NCBI RefSeq assembly: GCF_023336935.1
Contig: NZ_JAMBLR010000003.1
Location: 124,001-188,000, forward strand
Direction: 5' to 3'
Source: Phascolarctobacterium sp. ET69
GTDB lineage: Bacteria > Bacillota > Negativicutes > Acidaminococcales > Acidaminococcaceae
DNA length: 64,000 nt
The position numbers and the translations under genes were made by a program. Below the pieces are notes generated by a model that made no database searches, was not told the DNA's origin, and worked only from the letters and a program-made list of their open reading frames with translations. Positions 35,119-43,612 of this stretch are shown one piece after another (positions within the stretch are counted from its first letter, which is position 1; each line of letters opens with the position of its first letter).

Positions 35119-36528
35119 ATGAATATTCAGTTGATTATTGTTGTTGTGTATATTGCGCTTTTGTTCGCAATAAGTTTTTACGTTAAAAGCAGGGCGGATA
35201 AAGGCTCTGCGGAGTATCTTTTTGCAGGGCGCAAACTTGGCCCGGTGCTGATTGCCGTTAATATTACGGGCCTTGCCGTTGGTGCGGCTTCTACAGTTGG
35301 CGTTGCCGAAAACGCTTACAAGGTTGGCATGGCAGCAGGCTGGTACAATGCGGCGTGGAGCGCGGGCGCCATTATTATGGGCCTTGTGGCGGCGGGCAAG
35401 CTGCGTGCCATGAAGGTTTCCACCATTCCGGAATTTTTTGAAAAATATTACGATACCAAAGGACGCGTTATCAGCGCGGTTGGGCTTGTAATTATCATGT
35501 CCGTTATTACGGCGCTTCAGTATCTCGCCGGCGGCGCGATTCTGGCTTCGCTTCTGCCCGAATATTTCTCGTTCCGCGGCGGCATGATTGTGAGCGCGGT
35601 GGTATTTATCGGCATTACGCTTATCGGCGGTTTGTGGTCGAGCGGTTTGTCCAATATCGTCAGCGTTGTTTTAATTTATGCGGGCATTTTATATTCCTGC
35701 GTGGCAGCGGTAGACCACAGCGGCGGGCTTGATGCTATTGCGGCGCAGCTGCCGGCCGGGCTTGACTGGTTTGACCCGTTTGCAGGCATTCCGCTGGCCG
35801 TTATTATCGGCTGGTTTATTGTTATGATTACGCAGGCCATTACGGCGCAGGGCCCTGTGCAGATTGCCTGCGGCGCGCGTGACGCCAAAACCGCGCGCAA
35901 CGGCTTTATTCTTGGCGGGCTTTTAATTTTCCCGGTAGGCTTTTTGTGCGCGCTTTTAGGCATTATCGGCAAGGTGCAGTTCCCGGAAATTTCGGCAACG
36001 CTGGCTTTGCCTAAAGTTGTTATGGCGCTTGACCCCATTGCCTCGGGCACTACGCTTGCGGCGCTGTGGGCAGCGGACGTATCTACCGCCTGCACAATTC
36101 TTCTGGGCGCAGGTACGCTGTTCAGCCAGGATATTTACAAACGCTTTATTAATCCGTCCGTAACGGACGACCGCTTTGTTAAAATTAACCGCCTGACTAT
36201 TTTGGCGGTTGGCATTATAACCTTATGGTTTGCTTTTAATGCTGCCGGTATTTTAAAAACCATGGTGGCAGGGCTTTCGATGACGACGGCGCTGACCTGC
36301 GTATTTTTGTTTACGGTGTTTGCGCCCGGTTTGTGCCGCTGCAGCAGCGCATTTTGGACTACTCTTGCAGGGCTTTTGGGCCTTGTGGTATGGGAGTTTG
36401 TACCGGCGCTGCACGTTTTGCAGCATGTAATTTATTTTGAATGGCTGCTGTGCATTATCGTGTTCCTTATTGTAGCCGTGTTTGACAAAACACCTATTAA
36501 AAAACCGGAAATGGTGGAGGAAGACTAA
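35119..36528 (+). CDS. Sodium:solute symporter (SSS family)
   Basis: The 469-residue membrane protein has about 13 hydrophobic segments and the SSS start YFAGRKLGP-like region (YLFAGRKLGPVLIAVNITGLAVG), with AQGPVQIACGARDAKTARNG in the middle. These carriers use the sodium gradient to take up amino acids, sugars or vitamins. The ribosome site is weak (GAAAGG 12 bases away), but the N terminus is right for the family. It leads the operon with HutP-like and serine dehydratase genes, so serine or a related amino acid is the likely substrate; this is inference. Confidence 0.88.
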   Translation: MNIQLIIVVVYIALLFAISFYVKSRADKGSAEYLFAGRKLGPVLIAVNITGLAVGAASTVGVAENAYKVGMAAGWYNAAWSAGAIIMGLVAAGKLRAMKVSTIPEFFEKYYDTKGRVISAVGLVIIMSVITALQYLAGGAILASLLPEYFSFRGGMIVSAVVFIGITLIGGLWSSGLSNIVSVVLIYAGILYSCVAAVDHSGGLDAIAAQLPAGLDWFDPFAGIPLAVIIGWFIVMITQAITAQGPVQIACGARDAKTARNGFILGGLLIFPVGFLCALLGIIGKVQFPEISATLALPKVVMALDPIASGTTLAALWAADVSTACTILLGAGTLFSQDIYKRFINPSVTDDRFVKINRLTILAVGIITLWFAFNAAGILKTMVAGLSMTTALTCVFLFTVFAPGLCRCSSAFWTTLAGLLGLVVWEFVPALHVLQHVIYFEWLLCIIVFLIVAVFDKTPIKKPEMVEED

Positions 36529-36530
36529 TC

Positions 36531-36962
36531 ATGGCAGAACAGAAACTGACGAGCATTGAAATAGGGCGTGCGGCACTGCGCATTGCCGTTACCGAAAACC
36601 GTGCGGAGGAGCAGCGCATTAAAGAGCAGCTGGCGGCAAAGGGCATCCGCAGTACGGCGGTAGATTTTGGCGGCGAGTTTATGCCGAGCGTTGTTAAAAT
36701 TGTGGAGCGTGCCGTTGTTGCGGCGCAGCGTCAGGGCATTGTTACGGAAACCCACGTCGGCGCGGGCGCAGTTGCAGGTGCTGCCCACGCTGCTTTGGAG
36801 CAGCTTGTGACGAAAGCGGCCGGCTTTAACGTGGGCGGCAAAATTGGCATTGCCCGCAGCGGCGAGCATTTGTGCGTTGCCATATATATGGCGGTGGGCG
36901 TGCTGAACCTTGACGAATTGTGCGTGGCGTTGGGGCACCGCTCACTGGCAAGTGAAGAATAA
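36531..36962 (+). CDS. HutP-family RNA-binding regulator
   Basis: The 143-residue protein resembles Bacillus HutP in length and in the pattern IGRAALRIAVTENRAEEQRIKEQL at the start, the helix AGAAHAALEQLV containing a histidine in the metal/histidine-binding region, and the closing strands IAVYMAVG-like (CVAIYMAVGVLNLDELCVALGHR). HutP is an antiterminator that binds UAG triplets in hut leader mRNA when histidine and Mg2+ are present. Here it starts 2 bases after the symporter gene and precedes serine dehydratase, so it may control amino-acid use other than histidine. One of the two Bacillus ligand histidines seems not to be kept. Confidence 0.75.
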   Translation: MAEQKLTSIEIGRAALRIAVTENRAEEQRIKEQLAAKGIRSTAVDFGGEFMPSVVKIVERAVVAAQRQGIVTETHVGAGAVAGAAHAALEQLVTKAAGFNVGGKIGIARSGEHLCVAIYMAVGVLNLDELCVALGHRSLASEE

Positions 36963-36971
36963 AGGAGCAGT

Positions 36972-37637
36972 ATGAATATTATAGATATTATCGGGCCTGT
37001 AATGATTGGCCCTTCAAGTTCGCATACGGCGGGCGCGGTAAGGCTGGGGCTTCTGGCTGCCGGTATTCTGGGCGCGCCGCCCGTTAAAGCACAGATTGAT
37101 TTGCACGGCAGCTTTGCGCATACCTACCGCGGGCATGGCACGGACGTGGCGCTGCTTGCCGGGCTTATGGGCTGGCTGCCTGATGACGCGCGTATTCCGC
37201 AGGCGCGTAAATATGCCGCGGAAGCAGGGCTGGAATATAATTTTGCCAAAGTAAACCTTGGTGATTTAACCCACCCCAATACAGCGCGCTTTACGCTGAC
37301 GGCAAAAGACGGCAAAAGCTGCGAGGTTATCGGTTCCTCCATCGGCGGCGGGCAGGTTAAGGTGTCTGCCATTGACGGAGCGGAGGTTGAATTGGACGGC
37401 AAGCTGCCTGCGCTGTTGGTATCGCATACCGACAAGCCCGGCGTGATTGCGCTTGTAAGCAGCACGCTGGCAAGTGCGTCCGTAAATATCGCAACCATGC
37501 GCGTGTTCCGCAAAAATAAAGGCGGGCTGGCAACCATGGTGCTTGAGTGTGACCAGAAAGTGCAGCCTGCGATAGTGCAGCTGCTGGCGGCGCTGCCGCC
37601 TATTGACACGGTGCGTTTTGTAGACAGCGTGCTTTGA
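36972..37637 (+). CDS. sdaAB: L-serine dehydratase, iron-sulfur type, beta subunit
   Basis: The 221-residue protein starts with the family signature IIGPVMIGPSSSHTAGAVRLG and ends in an ACT domain (HTDKPGVIALVSSTLASASVNIATMRV). With the alpha subunit it deaminates L-serine to pyruvate and ammonia using a 4Fe-4S cluster. It is 9 bases after the HutP-like gene and 8 bases before the alpha subunit. The ACT domain may allow control by serine. Confidence 0.95.
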   Translation: MNIIDIIGPVMIGPSSSHTAGAVRLGLLAAGILGAPPVKAQIDLHGSFAHTYRGHGTDVALLAGLMGWLPDDARIPQARKYAAEAGLEYNFAKVNLGDLTHPNTARFTLTAKDGKSCEVIGSSIGGGQVKVSAIDGAEVELDGKLPALLVSHTDKPGVIALVSSTLASASVNIATMRVFRKNKGGLATMVLECDQKVQPAIVQLLAALPPIDTVRFVDSVL

Positions 37638-37645
37638 GGTGAAAG

Positions 37646-38533
37646 ATGGCAAACGACAAAATTTCATTAAATGCATTAATAGAAGAAGCAGAAGCGGCAA
37701 AACTGAGCCTGAACGCTTATTTGCTGCCGCAGAGCGCTGCTGAACTGGAAATTACGGAAGAAGAACTGCTTGCCAAAATGGCGCAGATGCTGAAAGTAAT
37801 GGAAGAAGCCGCAGCCTACGGGCTGACGGGCGTGCGCTCGCACAGCGGCTTAACCGGCGGCAGTGCGCTTAAACTGCAAAACGCGGCAGCGCAGCCCGGC
37901 TTTAATAAACTTTTGGGCGCTCTTGCAACGGACGCCGTAACTTATGCCATTGCCGTAAGCGAATGCAACGCTGCCATGGGCAGAATTGTGGCGGCTCCCA
38001 CGGCCGGTGCGGCAGGCGTGCTTCCCGGCGTGCTGCTGGCTTTAAAAAAACACTGTAATTTAACGGAAGAACAGCTGGCACGCGCGCTTGTTGTGGCAGG
38101 GCAAATCGGGCTTGTAATTGCAGCCCGTGCCTCGCTTGCTGGTGCTGTTGGCGGCTGCCAGGCAGAATGCGGCAGTGCGGCTGCCATGGCGGCAGGCGCG
38201 GCTGTTGACGCTTTGGGCGGCACTCCTGCGCAGGCAGGTACTGCCGTAAGCATTGTTTTTAAAAACATGCTGGGGCTGGTGTGCGACCCTGTGGCAGGGC
38301 TTGTGGAAGTGCCCTGCATAAAACGCAACGGCGGTGCGGCAGTGCAGGCGCTTTTGGCGGCAGAAATGGCGCTGGCAGGCATCGGCAGCTTTATTCCGGC
38401 GGACGAAGCCATTGACGCCATGAAATGGGTGGGCGACTCCATGCCCTGCGCGCTGCGCGAAACTGCGGGCGGGGGCCTTGCACAAACGCCTACGGCGCTG
38501 GCGTGGGCCAAAGCGTGGTTTGAACGCGAATAG
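37646..38533 (+). CDS. sdaAA: L-serine dehydratase, iron-sulfur type, alpha subunit
   Basis: The 295-residue catalytic subunit has SGLTGGSALKLQ, the block SECNAAMGRIVAAPTAGAAGVLPG, and the cluster cysteines in GGCQAECGSAAAM and DPVAGLVEVPCIKRN. It makes pyruvate from serine, which can feed the pyruvate:ferredoxin oxidoreductase encoded at 56601. The gene ends the symporter-HutP-sda operon. AGGTG-type ribosome site precedes the ATG. Confidence 0.95.
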   Translation: MANDKISLNALIEEAEAAKLSLNAYLLPQSAAELEITEEELLAKMAQMLKVMEEAAAYGLTGVRSHSGLTGGSALKLQNAAAQPGFNKLLGALATDAVTYAIAVSECNAAMGRIVAAPTAGAAGVLPGVLLALKKHCNLTEEQLARALVVAGQIGLVIAARASLAGAVGGCQAECGSAAAMAAGAAVDALGGTPAQAGTAVSIVFKNMLGLVCDPVAGLVEVPCIKRNGGAAVQALLAAEMALAGIGSFIPADEAIDAMKWVGDSMPCALRETAGGGLAQTPTALAWAKAWFERE

Positions 38534-38594
38534 CCGTAAAAAGCGGTTTTGTAAAATTAATGACATTTTATATTAAAAATTTTTACAAAAAATA

Positions 38595-38623
38595 TTGACA
38601 GAACCTGTCTGCTATGATAGAAT
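38595..38623 (+). promoter_or_regulatory. Promoter of the tRNA-His/Gln/Lys cluster
   Basis: TTGACA (38595-38600) and TAGAAT (38618-38623) are 17 bases apart, 32 bases before the first tRNA. Confidence 0.7.
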
Positions 38624-38655
38624 TACATTCGTCGCCAAGCGTATCTTGGTAAAAT

Positions 38656-38732
38656 GGTGGCTGTGGTGAAGCGGTTAACACGGCGGATTGTGGCTCCGTT
38701 ACGCGAGGGTTCGAATCCCTCCAGTCACCCCA
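38656..38732 (+). tRNA. tRNA-His (GTG)
   Basis: The cloverleaf has acceptor GTGGCTG paired with CAGTCAC, anticodon GTG in GGATTGTGGCTCC, a GGTTCGAATCC T-arm and an encoded CCA. The extra G at position -1 (38656) faces C73, which is the identity mark of tRNA-His. Confidence 0.95.
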
Positions 38733-38738
38733 TATTTT

Positions 38739-38814
38739 TGGGGCGTAGCCAAGTCGGTAAGGCACGGGACTTTGACTCCCGCATGCGTTGGTTCGAGTCC
38801 AGCCGCCCCAGCCA
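38739..38814 (+). tRNA. tRNA-Gln (TTG)
   Basis: Acceptor TGGGGCG pairs with CGCCCCA, followed by G73 and encoded CCA. The anticodon loop ACTTTGACT gives TTG. It lies 6 bases after tRNA-His. Confidence 0.95.
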
Positions 38815-38822
38815 AATAACGT

Positions 38823-38898
38823 GATCCACTAGCTCAGTCGGTAGAGCACCTGACTTTTAATCAGGGTGTCCCGCGTTCGAGTCGCGGGTGGATCACCA
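38823..38898 (+). tRNA. tRNA-Lys (TTT)
   Basis: Acceptor GATCCAC pairs with GTGGATC, then A73 and encoded CCA. TAGCTCAGTCGGTAGAGC is the D-arm, the loop CTTTTAA gives anticodon TTT, and CCGCG/CGCGG is the T-stem. Confidence 0.95.
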
Positions 38899-38912
38899 TT
38901 TTTTTATCTGTT

Positions 38913-38944
38913 AAACGCTGTACCAATGCAGGTGCAGCGTTTTT
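38913..38944 (+). terminator. Terminator after the tRNA cluster
   Basis: AAACGCTG (38913-38920) pairs with CAGCGTTT (38935-38942), followed by TT. Confidence 0.65.
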
Positions 38945-39014
38945 GTGTTTTCTGTTGGAGCACCAATCAGAGTGTATTGGGAGCAACGTGGGGAGAATAA
39001 CTGGTAAAAATAAT

Positions 39015-39040
39015 AACGCCGCGGCTTGTGTCACGGCGTT
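39015..39040 (-). terminator. Terminator of the 138-residue membrane protein gene
   Basis: AACGCCG (39015-39021) and CGGCGTT (39034-39040) form a stem; on the minus strand ATTATTTTT follows. Confidence 0.65.
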
Positions 39041-39060
39041 TCTTTCTGCTGTATTTTATT

Positions 39061-39477
39061 TTAGCCTTCCGTCCGGCGCTTTGCTTCTCTTTCTTTTTGC
39101 AGGGCTTCCTGCTGCTGTTTTTCACGCTTGCGTATATCGCGCAGGCAGCCGAAAAAAACATAAAGGAAAAAGCAGTTTATGCCCAAACCAACAGTTGCCA
39201 CATACATACGCCCCGAAGGGTCCATACCCTGTGAACAGCTATAAAAAATCCAATTCCAAAGGCCCATAAAAAGAGCGAAAAAAATATATAAAAACGGGCG
39301 TGTAACTTTAGGGTCGTCTGTTTCATAAGTCCACCAGACGCCGTGCCCTTTGCGGTATTCCAAGCCGCCCGGCCCGTCATGCTCCACAAAGCCGTCTTTG
39401 GGCGTCTGGCGTACAATGCCTTTTTTACTGTAACTGCCGTTGGCGTTCTTTTTAAAGGAGGTAGTTTTTTCTTCCAT
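39061..39477 (-). CDS. Unknown small membrane protein with two transmembrane segments
   Basis: The 138-residue frame has GGAGGC 5 bases before its ATG and its own terminator, so it is probably real. The first 60 residues are charged and soluble, with HDGPGGLEYRKGHGVWWTYE. Two hydrophobic stretches follow (around residues 61-80 and 91-112), and the C terminus is a very basic/glutamine-rich helix (DIRKREKQQQEALQKEREAK). I do not recognise the family. It lies between tRNA genes on the opposite strand. Function unknown. Confidence 0.6.
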   Translation of the reverse strand: MEEKTTSFKKNANGSYSKKGIVRQTPKDGFVEHDGPGGLEYRKGHGVWWTYETDDPKVTRPFLYIFFALFMGLWNWIFYSCSQGMDPSGRMYVATVGLGINCFFLYVFFGCLRDIRKREKQQQEALQKEREAKRRTEG

Positions 39478-39595
39478 AATTGCCTCCGCGGGTTTACTGT
39501 CATAATAGGTAACATAGATTTTAAGTTAATTACTTTAATTTTATTATATAGAACAGATTCTATTTTATCTATCAGACTTATGTAAAATTTAAATG

Positions 39596-39624
39596 TTGAA
39601 AAATTGAGCCGCTTAATATATAAT
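39596..39624 (+). promoter_or_regulatory. Promoter of tRNA-Leu
   Basis: TTGAAA (39596-39601) and a consensus TATAAT (39619-39624) are 17 bases apart, 19 bases before the tRNA. Confidence 0.75.
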
Positions 39625-39642
39625 AATAAAGTCAATTTAAAT

Positions 39643-39726
39643 GCGGATGTGGCGGAATTGGCAGACGCACCAGACTTAGGATCTGGCGCCTTCGGCGTGC
39701 AGGTTCGACTCCTGTCATCCGCACCA
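39643..39726 (+). tRNA. tRNA-Leu (TAG)
   Basis: Acceptor GCGGATG pairs with CATCCGC, then A73 and encoded CCA. The anticodon stem CCAGA/TCTGG carries loop CTTAGGA (anticodon TAG), and the variable arm CGCCTTCGGCG is long, as in class II tRNAs. Confidence 0.95.
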
Positions 39727-39732
39727 GCATTC

Positions 39733-39762
39733 AACGTCCTGCTTTGGCAGGATGTTTTTTTA
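39733..39762 (+). terminator. Terminator after tRNA-Leu
   Basis: AACGTCCTGC (39733-39742) and GGCAGGATGTT (39746-39756) pair with one wobble, followed by TTTTTT. Confidence 0.8.
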
Positions 39763-39838
39763 TGCCCGTTTTACATTTTTACGCGATAGTTTTATAATAA
39801 AAATATCCGTTATTTTTTATTGAGGGAGCAGATGGTTT

Positions 39839-40522
39839 ATGTTAGGAACGATTGTAAATACCTGCACTATTTTAACAGGAAGCTTTGTGGGCAGCTTTTT
39901 AAGCCGCGGCATCAGCGAAAAATATAAAACAGCGCTGTTTGACGCTTTGGGGCTGGCAACGGTCGGGCTTGGCGCCAACGCCGTTGTGCATAACCTGCCC
40001 AACAGCGAATACCCGGTGCTTTTTATTGCAAGCCTTGCCATTGGCACTATTATCGGCACGCGGCTTGATATTTGCGGGCGTTTTAACGCGCTGCTTGCGC
40101 ACTGCAAGGGCGGCGGCAAGCTGGCGGAAGGGCTTTCTACGGCGATACTTCTGTTCTGCATCGGCACGCTTTCCATTTTAGGGCCTATCGAAAGCCGCCT
40201 TAACGGCAACAATACTTACCTTTTTACTAATGCAACGCTTGATTTGGTATCTTCCATGATTTTTGCCTCTACTTACGGCTTTGGCATTGCCATTGCGGCA
40301 GCGGTGCTGTTTTGCTGGCAGGGCAGTATTTATCTGTTTGCCGGTGTTATTGTGCCGTATTTAACACCGGGCATGATGACGGAAATCTCGCTTTTGGGCG
40401 GCATTTTCCTGCTGAGCAGCGGCGTGGGCATTTTGCAGCTGCGCGACTGCAAAACCTTAAATATGCTGCCTTCGCTTTTAGTGCCGCCGCTGTGGTTTAC
40501 TATTTTAAGTTTTTTACAGTAA
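39839..40522 (+). CDS. DUF554 family membrane protein
   Basis: The 227-residue hydrophobic protein has six to seven membrane segments and the DUF554 pattern: an N-terminal GTIVNTCTILTGSFVGSFL, GLGANAVVHNL, and SLAIGTIIGTRLDI, then FCIGTLSILGPIESRL in the middle. The family (including YdfK of Bacillus) is of unknown function and is often described as a possible transporter. It stands alone between a tRNA terminator and the promoter of the next gene. Confidence 0.85.
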   Translation: MLGTIVNTCTILTGSFVGSFLSRGISEKYKTALFDALGLATVGLGANAVVHNLPNSEYPVLFIASLAIGTIIGTRLDICGRFNALLAHCKGGGKLAEGLSTAILLFCIGTLSILGPIESRLNGNNTYLFTNATLDLVSSMIFASTYGFGIAIAAAVLFCWQGSIYLFAGVIVPYLTPGMMTEISLLGGIFLLSSGVGILQLRDCKTLNMLPSLLVPPLWFTILSFLQ

Positions 40523-40558
40523 TTTTAACAGAAAAATATACTATAATGTTACACTGTG

Positions 40559-40587
40559 TTGACGAATTAACCGTAAATGTTTATAAT
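40559..40587 (+). promoter_or_regulatory. Promoter of the GldA-like dehydrogenase
   Basis: TTGACG (40559-40564) and a consensus TATAAT (40582-40587) are separated by exactly 17 bases. A strong vegetative promoter is expected. Confidence 0.75.
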
Positions 40588-40630
40588 TAGTATCATAATA
40601 TTTGATATTTAATGAAAGGTGTTGTTTGAA

Positions 40631-41719
40631 GTGAGTACTACATACAGTGTTTATTTACCTAATTACAGCGTTGGGCCGGATTGCTACGAAGCAATTCCGT
40701 CCGTAACGGCAAGATATGGCAAAAAGGTTGTTATTATCGGCGGCAAAACCGCGCTGAGCAAAGCCCAGGATGCAATTCTTGCAGCTGTAAAAGGGCACCT
40801 TGATGTTACGGCTGTACTTTGGTACGGCGGCAACTCTACCTATGAAAATGTTGATATGCTGATGAATACCAAAGAAGTTCAGGAAGCCGATATGGTATTT
40901 GCCGTTGGCGGCGGCCGTGCTGTTGACTGCTGCAAAACCATGGCAGACAAAATGGGCAAACCCGTTTTCACTTTCCCGACCATTGCTTCCAACTGCGCTG
41001 CCTGCACAGCTATCTGCGTTATGTATAAACAGGATGGCAGCCTCGCCGGTTACTATTATCCGAAACACTGTGCAGAACATACTTTTATCAATACCAAGAT
41101 TATTGCCGAAGCACCGGAAAAACTTTTGTGGGCCGGCATTGGTGACGCACTCAGCAAAGAATGCGAGGTTCTGATTGCCACCGAAGGCAAAAAACTTTTA
41201 AACACCCCGCTGCTGGGCCGCGCTCTGGCTGGTGCCTGCACTTCGCCGCTGTTTGAATACGGCAAACAGGCTTTGGCAGACTGCAAAAACAATGTTGTTT
41301 CCGAAGCAATTCAGGAAGTTGCGCTGGATATCATCATGAGCACCGGCATTGTTTCCAACCTTACCACCACCGAAAACGATTACTACTATAATTCTTCGCT
41401 GGGACACTGCTTCTACAACGCTTACACCGGCCTTGCCTGCGCAGAACGCCATATGCACGGCGAAGTGGTTTCCTTCGGTGTAATTGTGCTGTTAACCTGC
41501 GACAAGCAGTTTGAACTGCGCGATAAGATTGCAAAATTCAATAAGGAACTGGGCCTGCCTGTAACCTTAAAAGAACTGGAAGTTGACGAAGCCGGCCTTG
41601 AAAAAATCCTTGACCGCGCACCGGCAATTCTCGAATGGAAAAAGACTCCGTATGAAATGACCCGCGAAAAATTCAAACAGGCCATTTTGGATGCCGACGC
41701 TTACGGCAAAACCCTCTAA
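40631..41719 (+). CDS. GldA-like iron-containing alcohol dehydrogenase
   Basis: The best start is GTG 40631 (AAAGG about 11 bases upstream); GTG 40619 and TTG 40622 overlap the ribosome site. The roughly 362-residue protein has a GGGRAVDCCKTMAD nucleotide region and metal ligands as in glycerol dehydrogenase: Asp in GIGDALSKECE, His in SLGHCFYNA and His in RHMHGEVVSFG. The family oxidises glycerol or related diols and aldehydes with NAD+. It is monocistronic with a strong promoter and terminator, so high expression is likely. Substrate is not certain. Confidence 0.85.
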   Translation: MSTTYSVYLPNYSVGPDCYEAIPSVTARYGKKVVIIGGKTALSKAQDAILAAVKGHLDVTAVLWYGGNSTYENVDMLMNTKEVQEADMVFAVGGGRAVDCCKTMADKMGKPVFTFPTIASNCAACTAICVMYKQDGSLAGYYYPKHCAEHTFINTKIIAEAPEKLLWAGIGDALSKECEVLIATEGKKLLNTPLLGRALAGACTSPLFEYGKQALADCKNNVVSEAIQEVALDIIMSTGIVSNLTTTENDYYYNSSLGHCFYNAYTGLACAERHMHGEVVSFGVIVLLTCDKQFELRDKIAKFNKELGLPVTLKELEVDEAGLEKILDRAPAILEWKKTPYEMTREKFKQAILDADAYGKTL

Positions 41720-41732
41720 TAACATACAAAAC

Positions 41733-41763
41733 AAAAAATCCGCCTTTACGGGCGGATTTTTTT
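41733..41763 (+). terminator. Terminator after the GldA-like gene
   Basis: AATCCGCC (41737-41744) and GGCGGATT (41751-41758) form the stem core, extended by A and T runs on each side. It lies between convergent genes and can act on both strands. Confidence 0.9.
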
Positions 41764-41799
41764 ATGCCTTGGCAGACTTTGCTGCTTTGTATTTTGTTT

Positions 41800-42288
41800 T
41801 TAAAGTGCCAGCCAGTTTACTTTATGCCCCTGCTGTGTAAGCATGAGCGCCAAATCTGCGCCGTTAAGCCAGATGGTGGCGGTGTTTGTTAAAAGCGGCA
41901 CGCCGATAAGGCTTTCTTTAAAGGCTGCGTCAATAATAACCGGCACGCGGCCTTCTGAGTCATTTAACGCGCCAAGCGGCGTAACGGAACCGGGCGGCAG
42001 GTTCAGCATGGCGTCCAGTTCTTCCGCGGCAGCGAAGGTTAAGCGGCGGCTGCCTAGCTGTGCACGCAGAGCCTTTAAATCCAGCTTTTTGTCCTTCGGC
42101 AAAGTTACCAGCCAAAAGTTCTGGTGTTTGTCATCGCACAAAAACAGGGTGCGGGCAATCGCTTCCGGGTGCGGCAGCTTTAAGGCTTCGCCTTCTTCCA
42201 CGGTGTAAATGGGCTGGTGTTCAGTAACTTCAAAGGCAATGCCTGCCGCATTCAGCAGGCTGATAATTTCACTTCTTGCTGCAGCCAT
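41800..42288 (-). CDS. YbaK/ProX-type aminoacyl-tRNA deacylase
   Basis: The 162-residue protein fits the prolyl-tRNA-editing fold: VTEHQPIYTVEEGEAL at the start, the substrate lysine in VTLPKDKKLD, and PPGSVTPLGALND, which is diagnostic for the ProX/PrdX group. These enzymes remove alanine or cysteine wrongly loaded on tRNA-Pro. It overlaps trpS by one base (TGATG), so both are translated together, although a link between prolyl editing and TrpRS is not known to me. Confidence 0.87.
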   Translation of the reverse strand: MAAARSEIISLLNAAGIAFEVTEHQPIYTVEEGEALKLPHPEAIARTLFLCDDKHQNFWLVTLPKDKKLDLKALRAQLGSRRLTFAAAEELDAMLNLPPGSVTPLGALNDSEGRVPVIIDAAFKESLIGVPLLTNTATIWLNGADLALMLTQQGHKVNWLAL

Positions 42289-43343
42289 CAGATATGCCAG
42301 TTTTCAAAGTAGTTAATCTGCATGGCGGCGCGTACATCGTGCAGGGTTTCGGCTGCCGCTGCGCGCGCGGTTTCACTGCCTTGTTTTAAAATCATTTTTA
42401 CTTCGTCAAGGCGCTGTTCCCACATATGGCGGCGTTCGCGGATGGGGGCAAGCTCTGCCTGCATTACGTTGTTGAGGAATTTTTTAACTTTTACGTCGCC
42501 CAGGCCGCCGCGCTGGTAATGCGCTTTCAGTTCGTCAAGATTTGCGTATTCCGGCAGAAATTCCGCAAAATGTTCAGGGCGGGAGAAAGCGTCCAGATAG
42601 ATAAATACCGGGTTGCCTTCAACCTTGCCGGGGTCTTCCACGCGTACATGGTTCGGGTCGGTAAACATCGACATAATTTTCTTTTTAATAACGTCCGCTT
42701 CGTCGCTGAGGTAAATGCAGTTGCCCAGCGATTTGCTCATTTTGGCCTTGCCGTCAATGCCGGGTAGGCGCAGGCAGGCTTTGTTGCTCGGCAAGATGAT
42801 TTCCGGTTCGGTTAATGTTTCGCCGTAAACGCTGTTAAACTTGTTAACAATTTCCTTGCACTGCTCCAGCATCGGCAGCTGGTCTTCGCCGACAGGCACT
42901 GCCGTTGCGCGGAAGGCAGTAATATCGGCCGCCTGGCTGATGGGGTATACAAAAAAGCCTACGGGAATGCTGGCTTCGAAATTGCGCATTTTAATTTCGG
43001 TTTTAACGGTCGGGTTGCGCTGCACGCGCGATACGGTTACAAGGTTCATATAATATGCGGTGAGCTCTGTAAGCTGCGGCACGGCAGACTGGATAAAAAT
43101 GGTGGATTTTTCCGGGTCAATGCCGCAGGCAAGGTAATCAAGAGCCACTTCCAGCACGTTCTCGCGCACTTTTTCGGGGTGCTCGGCGTTATCGGTCAGC
43201 GCCTGAGCGTCGGCAATCATAATAAATACCTTGTCAAACTGGCCGGAGTTTTGCAGTTCCACACGTTCTTTTAAAGAACCGGCGTAATGCCCAACGTGGA
43301 GCCTGCCGGTCGGGCGGTCGCCCGTTAAAATAATTTTCTGCAT
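42288..43343 (-). CDS. trpS: Tryptophan-tRNA ligase
   Basis: The 351-residue class I synthetase has [12 protein letters not shown] (HIGH-type motif) near residue 11 and [10 protein letters not shown] (KMSKS) near residue 203. The segment [13 protein letters not shown] is typical of bacterial TrpRS. It charges tRNA-Trp in the cytoplasm. I looked in 43344-43480 for a Trp T-box and saw none. Confidence 0.95.
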   Translation of the reverse strand: MQKIILTGDRPTGRLHVGHYAGSLKERVELQNSGQFDKVFIMIADAQALTDNAEHPEKVRENVLEVALDYLACGIDPEKSTIFIQSAVPQLTELTAYYMNLVTVSRVQRNPTVKTEIKMRNFEASIPVGFFVYPISQAADITAFRATAVPVGEDQLPMLEQCKEIVNKFNSVYGETLTEPEIILPSNKACLRLPGIDGKAKMSKSLGNCIYLSDEADVIKKKIMSMFTDPNHVRVEDPGKVEGNPVFIYLDAFSRPEHFAEFLPEYANLDELKAHYQRGGLGDVKVKKFLNNVMQAELAPIRERRHMWEQRLDEVKMILKQGSETARAAAAETLHDVRAAMQINYFENWHI

Positions 43344-43485
43344 TTTCTTACCTCACAATCAAATAATATCGTAAAATCCGCCCTGGCGGAGATATAACTA
43401 ATTTATATTATAACACAAATTTTGCTGTGTTAAAACAAAGCATATCTGCGCCGCAGCGCGATTTTAGTTTTTAAATTCTTTTTGC

Positions 43486-43514
43486 TTGACGGTACAGTGA
43501 AAGAGTGGTATGCT
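43486..43514 (+). promoter_or_regulatory. Promoter of the antisense RNA of a type I toxin-antitoxin locus
   Basis: TTGACG (43486-43491), exactly 17 bases, then TATGCT (43509-43514). There is no open reading frame downstream, only about 70 bases to a strong terminator, so it should drive a small RNA. Confidence 0.7.
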
Positions 43515-43520
43515 TTAGTT

Positions 43521-43592
43521 ACAAAAGCGATGAGTGGTTGGTCATTCTGCCACGCAAACAAAAAACCGGGAGCGGCAACTCCCGGTTTTTTA
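43521..43592 (+). ncRNA. Putative antitoxin RNA of a par-like type I system
   Basis: The transcript would run from about 43521 to the T-run after the hairpin at 43561-43590, near 72 bases. Bases 43524-43552 (AAAAGCGATGAGTGGTTGG, then ATTCTGCCAC) closely match the plus strand at 43678-43712 (AAAAGCGATGAATGGTTTG, then ATTCTGTCAC), which is the complement of the toxin mRNA's ribosome site and first codons. The match has few mismatches and a 4-base gap. The RNA therefore could pair with the toxin mRNA both at its start and at the shared terminator. This arrangement matches RNAII of the pAD1 par (Fst) locus. Confidence 0.65.
43561..43590. terminator. Bidirectional terminator shared by toxin mRNA and antisense RNA
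   Basis: Arms AAAAACCGGGAG (43561-43572) and CTCCCGGTTTTT (43579-43590) are perfect 12-base complements around CGGCAA. T-runs follow on both strands. Confidence 0.9.
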
Positions 43593-43612
43593 ATTTAGGC
43601 TGGCTGTGAGCA

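Noticed and set aside
38583-38765. Short minus-strand frame with WRDSNPRVTEP-type sequence
   Set aside because: This is the well-known false protein read from the reverse of tRNA genes, here tRNA-His and the start of tRNA-Gln.
43344-43480. T-box leader before trpS
   Set aside because: No GGGTGGNACCGCG-type sequence or terminator pair is present on the minus strand.
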